From Diploptera punctata (lineage: Eukaryota > Arthropoda > Insecta > Blattodea > Blaberidae), in assembly GCA_030220185.1 (NCBI GenBank), contig JASPKZ010003435.1, forward strand, positions 628,501 through 692,500: DNA of 64,000 nucleotides, in the 5' to 3' direction. How positions within the stretch are numbered: position 1 is the stretch's first letter; the number at the start of each line of letters is the position of its first letter. The notes beneath the pieces were generated by a model that worked only from the letters and a program-made list of their open reading frames with translations, searched no databases and was not told where the DNA came from. This document shows, in pieces, positions 43,641-54,850 of the stretch. Made by a program: the position numbers and the translations under genes.

Positions 43641-43734
43641 AATTGTCCTTCATTATTTTTCAATTAAATTACCTTTTTTGGGGGGGTAATAGATGCATAA
43701 AAAGTATAATAATGAACAAAGTGTTTTTCTAAAC

Positions 43735-43920
43735 AACTAGTATGAACATGCTAAAAGAATGCCTACAGATAGAATCCCTCAGCTGTCATTAAAGTAAAAA
43801 CCAATATGACACAGAACTGTTGGACGCCCATTTGCTAGATGGGAAGATTAATTAAAACCCACTTGATACGAAAACAGGTCAAAGGCCTAATGTGATGAAG
43901 CAGAAGAAGAAGATTTTTAA
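43735..43920 (+). pseudogene. LINE tail fragment
   Basis: YEHAKRMPTDRIPQLSLK, stop, RTVGRPFARWED, then CAAAGGCCTAATGTGATGAA and (GAA)n. Only the last ~60 codons of an ORF2 remain. Confidence 0.75.
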
Positions 43921-44925
43921 AACTATTTTAGGTAATTATAGCTATGTTCAAGCTGCTTTATTTTTTATGTCCTTATAGGGATTTTTGTGAAAAATTCTGT
44001 GAATCAAATCTCTTGAATTTTTTTCCAAATAACATAATTAATAATCTCTGAGGTAATTTACTCGATGACCTGATACCTCAATCAACGGTGTTGAAGTAGA
44101 AACTTGTATACGGGTAGCATATAATCCAATTAAATGTAACCCATGTTCATGAAAAATAACATACAAAAAAAAAAATCTTATAAAAGTTGAACATACAAAA
44201 ATATGAAACCGATTTACCACTTCAAATAAAATCGTTAAACAAACTTTACTAGATGTATTTGGGGATCCTGACCACAATATCGTCAGATTTTTTAAATAAT
44301 TAGATTATAATCCCTAGACAATTAGAATGCAGAATTTACAAATATTACCTTTTTCCATTAGGTAATAAGTACTCTGTAACACTAGTACTGTACAGCTATT
44401 CTTTGATTTAATTATTCAATACATTCATTTCAATATATTGTTTTATTAGCCCCTATTCATATTTTATTCCTCCTCCTAATACGATGTTTTTAATGACATC
44501 GGACCAAATAGGATGGATCTTCCTTTATTGTTTAACTTTGGTAATAATATTTGTAAGGCTTTCTTATAGAAAGTACTTTCTCTTTGCATTATATGCCCAT
44601 ACTATCCCAGCTAAATATTCTTTAATTTCCGTTCTATCGTTTCATGTCTGCCTTGTCTCTTCTTCAAATTTCTAGAATGTCTAATTTAATTATATTTAAG
44701 TAAGTATATATTTTTTCTTATGAATATATTTCGTCGTAAAAGCTTCAGCATCATTGGGTAAAAATTTATTTTAATTACTATGTTGAATATTCATATATTT
44801 TATGTGCCTGTCTATACGAGCAGCAACATTTTGACTATTTTCTGTAACTTAGAAATTAAGAGTTGTAAGCTATACAATTTAACAATATAAAATTTATCTG
44901 TTCTGCTTGAACAGACCTATTGATA
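43921..44925. other. Unannotated AT-rich DNA
   Basis: About 1 kb with no recognised motif. Confidence 0.4.
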
Positions 44926-44927
44926 TA

Positions 44928-46286
44928 CAATGGAGGAAATTGGTATAAGGGCACTTGTTAGAGTGAACAAACGTTTATTTACGCTTTCTTTGGCATTTTT
45001 CTATATTAACTCAGGAGGTGATTGAGTATAAAACACACACAAATAATGTCAAAATTAATTATCCATTTCCGTCCAAAAAAGTACAGAAAACTGAAATCAC
45101 TCTCACATATGGGTGGAAATTAGTATAAAGGCACTTTGTGTATTTCACAGATTAAACCAAAAAGACCGAGCACAAAGTTTACAACAAAGTTCTAAAATTT
45201 AGTTGAACCTCCATTGTTGTTAATTACTTGGAAGATTCTCTTTCGCATTGATTTGTTGAGGGTGTTTGTTTCTTGAACTGAGATTGAAGCCAACTCTTCC
45301 CGAATAATATTTTTCTGCTAAGTCACTGTCCCAAACTGCCGTCCGAATCCAAAAGCTCCTCAGTGTAGGACTCAGAATTCACAATGGTACGTATCTATGC
45401 TATTTTTTATCTTCCTTTAAAGCAGAATGCTGCCCAAATCATAACGCCTCCACCACCGTAGTTTCTACTCATTCTAAGTTGTCTTCAGTACGTAGGTCGT
45501 GCCAGTAATACTAAAAGCCATCAGGCCCGTCCAGATTAAACTTCTTCTCGTCACTGAATATTAATTTATTCCATTCTGAGGTCCAGGGACACGTGTTCTT
45601 CAGCAAAAGTCATTCTAGCTTTCTTATGTGCATTGTTCAGAGGTGTTTGTTTTATTTTAGGTTCTTGTCTTCTGACAGAATTTGTCTTACTCGTCTGGCT
45701 GTTACTGGCAACTTCAAATCAGCCTGGATTTGAGAATAAAACATACTCTTACCTTTTGCATTACGTAAAATGAGACGTTTAGTGCGCTTAGACAATTTTA
45801 TTGTCCGTCCATACTTCCCGTTTTTTTTTCCATATTGATAAAATTATCAATGACACATCTTGAAGCCCCAATTTCGTAGCTATTTGTCGATTGGAAAGGC
45901 CCATCTCCTTGAAGGTACTAACTCTTGATTTCTCATCATTTGATAGAGGCTTTCCACGCGGCATTGTACATACTACTGACTTGTAACTGACGAACGATGC
46001 TCATAGACACGTCGTCTCCATGTAACTACAGTGTTTTGTTTACATTTATGTCTCTGTAAGAGCCAGACGTTGGCCTGCGTTTATACCGATTTCCACCCCT
46101 AGGACAGCGTTTTCTTAGTTTATCCATAATACTTACGTATATAATAAATACAAAATGTGGAGACATATATGAAATTATGTCCAAGATAATTACATGTAAT
46201 CTATGACATACATATGGTATTTGCATGAATATTTCAGGTTGTTTTACTACTAAAAGTTAGTGCCTTTATACCAATTTCCTCCACTG
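44928..46286 (-). mobile_element. Tc1-type element, complete ends, deleted transposase
   Basis: TA at 44,926-44,927 and 46,287-46,288 flank inverted ends CA(A/G)TGGAGGAAATTGG then TATAA(G/A)GGCACT. A second, inner copy of GGTGGAAATTAGTATAAAGG lies at about 45,113 on the left and, inverted, GGTGGAAATCGGTATAAACG at about 46,100 on the right, each ~185 bp inside its end. This IR/DR layout with two transposase sites per end is known from Tc3 and Sleeping Beauty-like elements. At 1359 bp it is shorter than the usual ~1.6 kb. Confidence 0.88.
45190..45964 (-). pseudogene. Tc1-like transposase, interrupted and deleted
   Basis: Starts at 45,964 with MPRGKPLSNDEKSRVSTFKE then GLSNRQIATKLG, the first helix-turn-helix of the paired-like DNA-binding domain. 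KKREVWTDNKIV and KTNSVRRQEPKIKQTPLNNA continue the second helix region. AHKKARMTFAEEHVSLDLR and LIWTGLMAFSITGTTY mark the start of the catalytic core. ELASISVQETNTLNKSMRKR and IFQVINNNGGST form the C-terminus. The block with the second Asp and final Asp/Glu (SPDLNPIENLW in relatives) is missing, and several stops and shifts occur. Inactive, though its ends may still be recognised by a related transposase. Confidence 0.85.
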
Positions 46287-46289
46287 TAT

Positions 46290-46755
46290 ACAAGGTAAGA
46301 ATGGTCACATATATATGATATAAAACGTAGTCGCCCTCTTAAAGTAAAAGCTAGGAAGCTCTTGGCTTTTACGATGGATGTCACAACAAGCATGAATCAT
46401 ACATGAAAACCAAGATATGTCTGAAAAAAAAATCCTTAGCTGCTTTAAATGTTTATTTGTATAACATTTCCAGCCAGGAGAAGGCGATAAAAAATTGAAT
46501 GAGACGGATAAAAAAGAGAAGGAATAAATCAAATTCCCTTTTTCTTCTCCAGGCAGGAAATCTTTATGTCTGGATTGTCTGTCTGCAGGAAAACATAAAA
46601 GGAATAGACACTGCATCACAAATCTCAGGATGTTTCAACATTTTGTTTGATGTGATGTAAAACTGGAGTATATTCCATCTCCGGTATCATTTTAAACAAA
46701 AGATCAATATGAATGCAAGGAAAATATAATGTATCGTGTGCATTATTTATTTTAA
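46290..46755. other. Unannotated DNA
   Basis: Nothing recognised. A minus-strand frame at 46,305-46,619 has no motif. Confidence 0.4.
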
Positions 46756-46757
46756 CA

Positions 46758-47070
46758 ACAGTGAGCTACATGGTCTTTATAAGAAGCCAGATATAATAAC
46801 ATTTAATTCCTGTAGACTGCGATGGGCAGGACATGTGGCACGAAAGGAGAGTGAAAAAGGTACATGGAACCTTCTTGTAGGAAAACAAGAAGAAAAACAG
46901 GCATTTGGAAGAGCAAGAATGAGGTGGGAGAATACGATTAACCATATTTTGAGGACGTATATTATACATAGGATGATTGGAAAGCATTGACTGAGGATAG
47001 GGATGTATGGAGAGCTTATGTCTACACGGCCATGAACTTATGAATTTGATAGTTCCAGTGAGTTAGTTAA
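46758..47070 (+). pseudogene. LINE-1 family tail
   Basis: ELHGLYKKPDIITFNSCRL, RWAGHVARKESEKGTWNLL, EEKQAFGRARMRWENTIN, then TTGATAGTTCCAGTGAGTTA as tail. The GRPRMR motif reads GRARMR. The last ~100 codons with one shift. Confidence 0.86.
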
Positions 47071-47960
47071 TCTCATATTAATATCTTACCTAATTAATTC
47101 TCAGCGTATAATGGAGACCTATGAATTTTATAATTTTTGTAGTAGAAACAGTTCAATAGTCCATATAACAATTATGTATGATAAACATTTAAGTTATTTA
47201 TTTAACTTTCACAGGGAAAGAACACTATGAGGTTTAATTTAATTATTATTTAAGTTATTGTTTATTCCACATATTTCACATAAAAGTTGTTTCAGGAATA
47301 TAGCGTTATAGATTTTGTTTTGTTTTTGTAATCGGAAACAAGTGCTTCTTGTAGTTGGACTGAATTAGAGTGCATGTTACTGTTCATTCAGATATTGTTT
47401 AGATATACAGAATGCGGTGTAATTCAATTAACCACTGCACATGGTTGCGGCATGGTCAGATACTCCATATCATGGTGGCTATTTTCAGGAACAAGGTATC
47501 TTAAAACCTAACCGATTGAAATTCATTCTAATAACTCGTGCTAGACAAAAAGGACAAATATAAGGTTAGAATGAGTCAACTTTGTTAGCATTAAGTGAAA
47601 AATAACTATAAAACTCACCGAGACAAATGTCCTAAAACTAAACTGCACAAATCGAAGATAGTACATAAATTGGCTATGAGTGGCATCAATGTAATTTATA
47701 ATGAGCTAATAACATTAATAATAAAATAATAATAATAACAATAATAATAACATTAATAATAATAATATAATAAACGATCGCATAGGTAAGTATCTTAATA
47801 TTTTTCCGAAGCGAGAATATTTCTCATTGAATTTATAACATACATTAAAACGCATCTTCCCCCATTATTGGGACACTTTTTAAAATAGGTCCATTGGTAT
47901 TAAACATTCAGGCTTGAGAAGTCCTTGGAATTGCTATATGATTGTTTTTCACATTAGTGC
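47071..47960. other. Unannotated DNA
   Basis: A short AAT/AATAAC run at 47,712-47,772. Nothing else was recognised. Confidence 0.4.
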
Positions 47961-47963
47961 TTT

Positions 47964-48691
47964 ATCATAAGTAATGCCACGAGTGATTTCCAAATTATCG
48001 ATAAATTCACGACTCACGAAGTGAGGAGTGAATTTATCTGGAGAATTTGGAAATCCAGAGTGGCATTTGTTAGGACTATTTAACGAATAAAATTATTTAA
48101 CTAGAGTTATTTTTAAATATTTATATATTTAATGTAAACGGCGATGTTTGAAAACAAATGAGAAACGATAGGTACGCTTAATCTGCTTCTTTTGTTTATC
48201 ACTGCAACCAGATCATACTATTTATTGCCAAAGGAACACAATATTGTAAGAATGCTCTCTAGTGGAGAAAAAATGAAACATCAAACTGTATATTAATTCA
48301 TTTCTGATGTCGTATGATGTAAATATGACAATTATATTTTTCTGGATTGTTACCTGGGAAAAAATACATTTAAGAAAGTGCAAAGAGTGGTTCCTTTTTA
48401 TGGTGGTATAATCAATTGCTACAAATGTTTTTATACTAACTCCCGCATGCGGCATGTGTTGACATTCATACACTATATATACAATCTGGTAGCCGTATTT
48501 CTTACAGGCTTAGTCACTGCAAAATAATGGTCAGATCTGTTCAGAATATTAAAAAGGAGGAGCTTTCTTTAATATGGTAAATATAATACTGATAAATATT
48601 TCGTGAAACACGACTCTGATTGGTTGTAAAACAGAAATCATTGAAACGTGATTGGTCATTGACTCCCATTTGGGGCATGAGTTAAATAGTC
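47964..48691 (+). mobile_element. Family F element with complete hairpin
   Basis: Begins ATAAGTAATGCCACGAGTG and folds around ACTCACGAAGTGAG, with arms of about 50 bp, up to CCAGAGTGGCATTTGTTA. The body matches the 28 kb pair closely. Ends GGCATGAGTTAAATAGTC. Confidence 0.85.
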
Positions 48692-48721
48692 TGTGTAATT
48701 ATTACCTGGTAAGGGATTTAT

Positions 48722-48787
<66 letters not shown>
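48722..48787. repeat. (AAT)n microsatellite
   Basis: About 21 AAT units, directly against the SINE-B 3' end. Confidence 0.96.
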
Positions 48788-48789
48788 GC

Positions 48790-49126
48790 ATTAATAGTAA
48801 TTCTGCCCGAGGGCAGGTCCTTCACTGCAACCATAGAATTTTCATGCTATGCTTGCAGCTTTACTAGGGAATTGCAGGTGTGGTAGCTTCCCGTTGCTTT
48901 CCACACCGGTGAAGGATGATGATGATGATAATGATAAGGATGATGATGATGATGGCCATATGATTTCGGGGACCATTTGGGCCTTAACGTTCTCCTGACG
49001 TTAATCTTACAGGCGAGGAAAAACTCCGATAAAAACCTCACCCAGAAAAACTGCCCCGACCGGGGATCGAACCCGGGCCCGCTGCGTGATAAGGCACCAC
49101 GCTACCTCGAGACCACAGCGGTGGAC
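48790..49126 (-). repeat. SINE-B
   Basis: Minus strand: GTCCACCGCTGTGGTCTCGA, B box GGGTTCGATCCCCGG, body with ATCATCATCATC, end AATTACTATTAATG. Inserted within AAT repeats, which hide the target duplication. Confidence 0.9.
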
Positions 49127-49203
<77 letters not shown>

Positions 49204-49252
49204 TATAATTATAATAATAATATTATTATAATAATTATTATTATTATTAAGG
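49127..49252. repeat. (AAT)n turning into (ATT)n
   Basis: Long AAT tract that inverts to ATT at about 49,200-49,250, so its end can fold back. Confidence 0.95.
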
Positions 49253-49332
49253 CTTGACAATTCATATGGATATTATATGTTTTTCACATTACTGTTTCTT
49301 CCTGTGCAATTTTGATCTGTTAAGTCATGTAT

Positions 49333-49333
<1 letters not shown>

Positions 49334-49384
<51 letters not shown>

Positions 49385-49420
49385 TAATAATAATAATAAT
49401 AATAATAGTAATAGTAACAT
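49334..49420. repeat. (AAT)n microsatellite
   Basis: About 25 AAT units with a few GAT/AGT variants. Confidence 0.95.
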
Positions 49421-50075
49421 GTTTAATATCAAGTGAACTTTAAATTTCATATTCAACTTCAAAGAAAATAAAGAAAGTCTTTACCCGTAACTGGTGTTTT
49501 GAGTTTAGTGTGAGTGGTTGCCCTTGAATGAGAAAACTGGCTCACACATATCAAGTGTTCCGGTTTCCAGTACGCAAAAGAAGTTATTTATGTAATACTA
49601 ATATTACTTCAGTTAAAAAAATTGGTTTGCAAGTTCTTTGCAAAATATCTTCTAGATTTCCATTTATATTCCACTAAAGGACACACAGGAGAAACGATCG
49701 TTGCGGTACTTTCTATGCGGAATATATTGACCCGCAGAATCTAGGGTAAAATCCCCAAGAGGTCATTTCTACTTTCAGCTGGGTACTGAATGAAGACGTA
49801 AGGACACTGGGAAAAAGTGGGGATAGAATAAAAGAAAAATGAAGAGGAAGTATATAGAAAATCTGCTATTCCTCCATCCAATTTATATCCATGAGCTTTT
49901 AAAATCACAACAAATACATAGAAGATTGCTTATATGGCTATTCAACGTTATGGAAAGGAAATTGGTCCACTAAGAATACACTATCCTCTTTTCAAATTAC
50001 ACTATTTCTTTTTTTTATATTTTTAAAGGGATGTATTAAGAATATTCTTTAAGTTACAATGTTTTTACTACCTTA
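49421..50075. other. Unannotated DNA
   Basis: Nothing recognised. Confidence 0.4.
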
Positions 50076-50872
50076 CTAACTCACTGGTAGTATCGAACCC
50101 ATAGGTACAAGCTTCGTGGATATAAGCTGTCCATACATCCCTTTCCTGAGCTAATGTTTTCCAATCATTTCCTGTATAATATAATTCCCTCAAATCATGG
50201 TTAATGTTATTCTCTCACCTCATTCTTTGTCAACCAACTTCGCGTTTTCCCTGTGGTTTTCCTACAAGAAGCTTCCATGTACGTCTTTCATTCCCCATTC
50301 GTGCCACATATCCTTCCCATTGAAGTCTACGAGACTTAACTCTTCTTATTATATCTGGCTACCTATAAGACCTATAGTTCACTGTTATAAAGTCTTCTCT
50401 ATTCACCTGTCTGTTCATCTCTCTTTGGTCCAAAATTTTTCCTAATAATTTTATTCTCAAATACTCGTAATCTCCTTTCCTCCCTTAAAGCAAGAATCCA
50501 TGTTTCGCATCTATATAATATCCATCCATAGTAATTCTGCCTGAAGGCAGGTCCTTCACTGCAATCATAGCATTTTCATGCTATGCTTGCAGCTTTACTA
50601 GGGAATTGTAGATGTGGTAGCTTCCCGTTGCTTTCTACACCGGTGAAGGATGATGATGATGATAATGACCATATGCTTTGGGGGACCGTTTGGGCCTTAA
50701 AATTCTCCTGACATTTGTCTTACAGGTGAGGAAAAACCCCGATAAAAACCTCACCCAGAAAAACTGCCCCGACCGGGGATCGTACCCGGGCCCGCTGCGT
50801 GATAAGGCAGCACACTATCTCGAGACCACAGCGGTGGACCTATATAATATAACTGGTAGAATAACAGTTTTT
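50076..50872 (-). pseudogene. LINE-1 family end, split by a SINE-B
   Basis: Starts at ACTCACTGGTAGTATCG. The minus strand carries degraded versions of the RLQWxGYVARMGNERRTW and KTxGKREVGxQRMR motifs, then a KLLGKILDQREMNRQ-like segment, up to 50,521. The next LINE-1 words (TATAATATAACTGGTAGAAT) resume at 50,841 after the SINE. The RT is absent. Confidence 0.82.
50522..50839 (-). repeat. SINE-B inserted in LINE-1, 11-bp target duplication
   Basis: CTATATAATAT occurs at 50,511-50,521 and again at 50,840-50,850. The SINE is complete between them: GTCCACCGCTGTGGTCTCGA at the high end, TACTATGGATGG at the low end. Confidence 0.95.
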
Positions 50873-50874
50873 AC

Positions 50875-51285
50875 AGATGTTATGTTATAATTTTACGGAA
50901 TAGTCAACCATTAGACATAAATGGTGGTACCAGTTATTTCAGGATTGATTTATAGTTTATGTAATTAGATTTTTTACCGGTAATTGTCGAATTTCCTCAT
51001 TTCTCTCATGAACGTATTATATGTAGTCTTCTAAGTGTCTCAGAAGTCTCATTTCTGCTGCAACTAATCACAATAATTGACGATTATATAATCCCATATC
51101 TCAGAGTAATGTAGAGGGTTAGGGATAACTATGATTTTGTGAAACTTATTCCTTGAGTAATTCGGTCATCATTGTTACCAACGATGTAACCCGGCCCAAT
51201 GTGTACAGGAGGATAAGCCATAAATGTATACAATAGGGTAATTCTTGACAGGCGCGTTCTCGTCATGGGGGGGGAACACTAAGAA
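50875..51285. other. Unannotated DNA
   Basis: Nothing recognised. A run of eight G lies at 51,269-51,276. Confidence 0.4.
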
Positions 51286-51289
51286 CCTT

Positions 51290-51805
51290 AGTGACTAAGT
51301 TCTGTCAATGACCTAATCTCTCGGGGTGTAACGAGGGCCCCTGCCCAGGGATACGGTTTGATCGGCAAAAAGAACAAGCTTCAATAAAAGCGAGACAAGC
51401 GGAAGAGGCACCCTCATGTGGAGGGACTTGTACAGATGGAAGCATGTTCAAATGCTTTGAGGTGGCAGCCCCACCATTGGAGTTAAATCGACAGCAGGCC
51501 AGAAACCTGCTGTGAAGAAATGTAAATAAACTTGAACTCCCCAAAGCAATATTCGGACAGAATAAATGTAATTGGGTTAAACATGTACAAGGAATGTCAA
51601 ATAATCGTTTTCCAAAACAGACGCTTCGTTATAAATCTCAAGGCTGAAGAAATGTAGGAAGACCAAAACGACGTTGGAAGGACAACCTGTAGCATATTGT
51701 ACATCGGGGGCGAACAGGCCAAGAGATCCATATTGTCTTCCTCCGACGAGTTTAGCGCTCAAAGGAATGTGGTGTTGGGATGGATACTGAATGACAACAC
51801 CAGTC
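51290..51805 (+). mobile_element. LINE leader-plus-tail composite
   Basis: 51,300-51,500 is GC-richer with CGAGGGCCCCTGCCCAGGG and GGTGGCAGCCCCACCATTGG, words shared with the composites at 35.3 and 61.2 kb. 51,555-51,690 reads WVKHVQGMSNNRFPKQTLRY and NVGRPKRRWKDNL, a LINE tail. GTCTTCCTCCGACGAG and AAGAAGAAAG end it. ORF2 is otherwise missing. Confidence 0.65.
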
Positions 51806-52337
51806 AAGAAGAAAGTATACAAGGCATATTAAATTGTCCCTGTCTAGTGTATATAAAAAACAAAGGAAAATAATGAGATATAGAAAACTAATTTTACGAT
51901 TATACAATATTTAAAACAAAACAAATAAAAATATTTGTTATTCTTAATACAATCATATTGAAAACATTCGCCCTATTTACAAAAGATACAGTCACAGAAA
52001 ACAGCAAACTGAAAACTGCATATTTGTGAATGAATAATACTTGCCTTCGACTCGGTTGTAGGAACAAAAGAAACTACCTGCAAGAGTAGTAAACCGAATG
52101 GTAAGAATACCCTACCTCTTAGCGCTAAACTCGTCGGAGGAGGACAGTGCCTTGAAGATAATGATGATGAATGACTGAAAGTTTGATAATTTTATGTCTA
52201 TGTCGTTTGGAGTAAAGGGAGAAATATTTCAGCCCAGGTAATTAAAATTAGCGGTTTCTGCAAGCTTTACAAGCAAATCTTGCACCCACAGCTATGAAGA
52301 CAGCCTATCTGACTGTCGCGAGACCTGTGGGAAATAT
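51806..52337. other. Mostly unannotated; LINE tail words at 52,105-52,170
   Basis: GCGCTAAACTCGTCGGAGGA at 52,122 is the inverted form of the tail words at 51,737-51,760, followed by GATAATGATGATGA. Otherwise nothing was recognised. Confidence 0.45.
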
Positions 52338-52572
52338 ATTGACTTAGGCTTTCACGGCCGGAGTTACTATGATTATCTTGTAGAAGACTTCCGGGCTGTT
52401 GGCAATGATCTTGAGGCTTGTAGTTCCCCGATGTTTCGCCAGAGACTGTGTCCGGCATCCGCAAGAGTCTCAAGACAACCCTTGAGGATGCCGGACGCAG
52501 TCTCTGGCGAAACGTCGGGGAACTACAAGCCTCAAGACCACGGCCAACAGCCCGGAAATCTTCTACAAGATC
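52338..52572. mobile_element. Foldback element with 15-bp direct repeats
   Basis: ACCTGTGGGAAATAT lies at 52,323-52,337 and 52,573-52,587. Inside, arms 52,375-52,469 and 52,481-52,571 pair almost perfectly (ATCTTGTAGAAGACTTCCGG, GCTTGTAGTTCCCCGA, GTTTCGCCAGAGACTG, TCCGGCATCC). The unpaired left end carries GGCTTTCACGGCCGGAG. The long target duplication suits a retroelement, not a Tc1-type transposon. Confidence 0.82.
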
Positions 52573-52587
52573 ACCTGTGGGAAATAT

Positions 52588-52970
52588 TGTAGAGAAGAGG
52601 AGAGATGAAAGTTAGTATCGTGACCATGCTGGTTTGGAAGGCTTATAATGCCAAATTCACCACAAAACTAACACAACGATGAACAGTAACTCATCTGGAG
52701 GGGTTCTTCGCATAGTCGAAAAATTCAAGAGTAAATCTGTAGTGATTGGATGATGTAATATTTATTTATTAAGATTTTCTTAATGGCTGGTGTAATATTT
52801 ATTTATTTATTTATTTATTTATTAAGCTTTCCTTTTTTTAATGGACGATTTAATATTTAGGTATTTATTTATTAAGCTTTTTTTTCTTTACCTAAATTTA
52901 ATTTCTCCATTTTTAGGTTCTCTGACATTTTCCATTCCACCCGTGTTTTAGGAGGTAACGTCCTGTCGGG
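52588..52970. other. Unannotated DNA with (TTTA)n
   Basis: (TTTA)n at about 52,798-52,825, and a twice-repeated segment TAATATTTATTTATTAAG-like at 52,768 and 52,850. Confidence 0.5.
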
Positions 52971-52974
52971 AAAT

Positions 52975-53315
52975 TCATTTAAACACTGAATAATACACTA
53001 GATTTTGACCATATAAGGGGAAAGAGGACCTCTCTGTATAAGCGTTCAGCTGAAATCCAGGACCACCTCCGAGATTAAACGAATTTTTAGATAAGACACG
53101 CCATTCACTCATACATCCTTACTAAATTAGGCCAATGTGATAAGGGTAATTTTAGTAGTGAAATGATTTACGGGGACGTTTGGGTCTTAATTTCCCTGAC
53201 ATTAGTTTTATATGGAGAAAATATCTCACCTAGGAAACTTGTCCCGACAGGAAATTCAACCCGTACTCGTTGCGCCTGAGAAAACGGAATTGTCGATAAA
53301 CCACACCGGTTGATT
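52975..53315 (-). repeat. SINE-B long variant, degenerate
   Basis: GATTTACGGGGACGTTTGGG, CTGACATTAG, CTTGTCCCGACAGGAAATTC and ACCACACCGGTTG match the SINE-B head half. The other half (CCAGGACCACCTCCGAGATT, CACGCCATTCACTCATACAT) differs from standard SINE-B but recurs at 63.2 kb and 12.4 kb. Confidence 0.6.
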
Positions 53316-54088
53316 TGGTATGCTTTTGTAGGAGCAAATCAAGTTTCATGTCATGTTAATTTCATACTTCTTGTCTAGGTTTACTGTATTTTCATTAGTT
53401 GTATGATTGTGAATTGTTAATGCTGCATAAATACATGTTACCCGGGAGGAGATAAGAGGAAGATCCGAACGTTTTTGCCATAAGTATCTTTAATGTTCCG
53501 CAAAGCCACGGAATAGCTACAACATATGTTTTACAGAACGTGTCCATTTGACGTAGGATGTGATTTTCAACTTCGGGACATCTAACATTACATTACATAC
53601 TCACTTCAGTCTTTATTACTAATGCAATGTTTCTCAAACTGTGTTCTGTGAGACCTGTGTAAGTGTTTCTCGGCATCTCACAAACAATTTTATAATGGAG
53701 GAGACACAAATTAGTATTTTTGCTTGTATAATCTTGCTTTGAATGTCAAAATATGAGCTTACTCAAATTTTGGTCACTTCAGATCAATAGCTATCATCAT
53801 AGGTTTTAATAATCTCATTTGATTAGCGTTTATGTAAAACTATATTCATATAATCAAGGATTTTGAAGATGAAGCTGCCTTACCGTTTCCAATCTTCATC
53901 GTTCTCGTCAGAGGCCATCTTACTCAAGTCCTTTTGAAGAAACAGTTGTTTTTAACTTTTTGGTACTCTGATCTTATTTGTCTTCTCCGACATCTTTTCT
54001 ACCTGGAGTCGATTGAAATATTTTTAGGTTATCATTGTTGTTTCAATTTCAATAGATGTCTGAATCTATTTAACTCCCTCTTTCAATT
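53316..54088. other. Unannotated DNA
   Basis: Nothing recognised. Confidence 0.4.
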
Positions 54089-54091
54089 GTA

Positions 54092-54850
54092 TCACAAGTA
54101 ATGCCACCAGCGATTTCCAAATTATCGATTAATTCACAACTCACAAAGTGAGGAATGAATTTATCTAGAGAATTTGGAAGTCAAGAATGGCATTTGTTAG
54201 GACTATTTAACGAAAAAAAATTAAGTTGTTTACTCACAAATCATTATTTAAATATAGTTATTTTAAAATATTTATGTACTTAATGCAAATGGCGATGTTT
54301 GAAAACAAATGAGAAATGTTACGATTAATGTGTTCATCACTGCAACCCGATTACATTTATTGCCAAATGGAATCGCAATATTGTAAGAATGCAGCACATC
54401 CAATACGTCTTCCTCCGAGGAGTGATTTTGGAAATAAACAGGATGAAAGTTCTACAAATTAAGTTTAAGAAGAAGAAGAAGAAGCATCCCAATGGAGAAA
54501 AAATGAAAACACATCATTACAGGTTATTAAATAATTTCTGATGTCCTATGATGTAAATATGTCAATTATATTTTTCTGCAACGTTAATTCCTGGGAAATA
54601 ATACTTTAAGGAAGTGCAAAAAGTGATTTCTTTTTTTATGGTATAACCAATTGCTACAAATGTTTTTATATTATATCTCGCAAGCAGATTCTCGTTGCAT
54701 TCGTGCACTACATATACAATCTGGGAGCCACTTGATGGAGTGGAAGAGATAAAATCGAGGTGGAAAACGAATGTAATTGGTCGTAAATCAAAATTAATTG
54801 AAACGTGATTCGTCATTGACTTTCATTTGGAGCATGAGTTAAATTGTCTA
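54092..54850 (+). mobile_element. Family F element with a LINE tail inside
   Basis: Starts ACAAGTAATGCCACCAGCG with a complete but mutated hairpin (CAACTCACAAAGTGAGGAAT). At about 54,392-54,485 about 90 bp are inserted: GTCTTCCTCCGAGGAGTGAT then a (GAA)n tail, matching LINE 3' ends. Family F resumes with CCCAATGGAGAAAAAATG. Confidence 0.8.

Noticed and set aside
42216..54816. Short frames with similar peptides (e.g. TFVAIDYTT) in family F copies
   Set aside because: They match because the DNA is homologous. Frames are of different length, start at different places and are on different strands. I see no sign of coding constraint, though a codon-based test was not possible.
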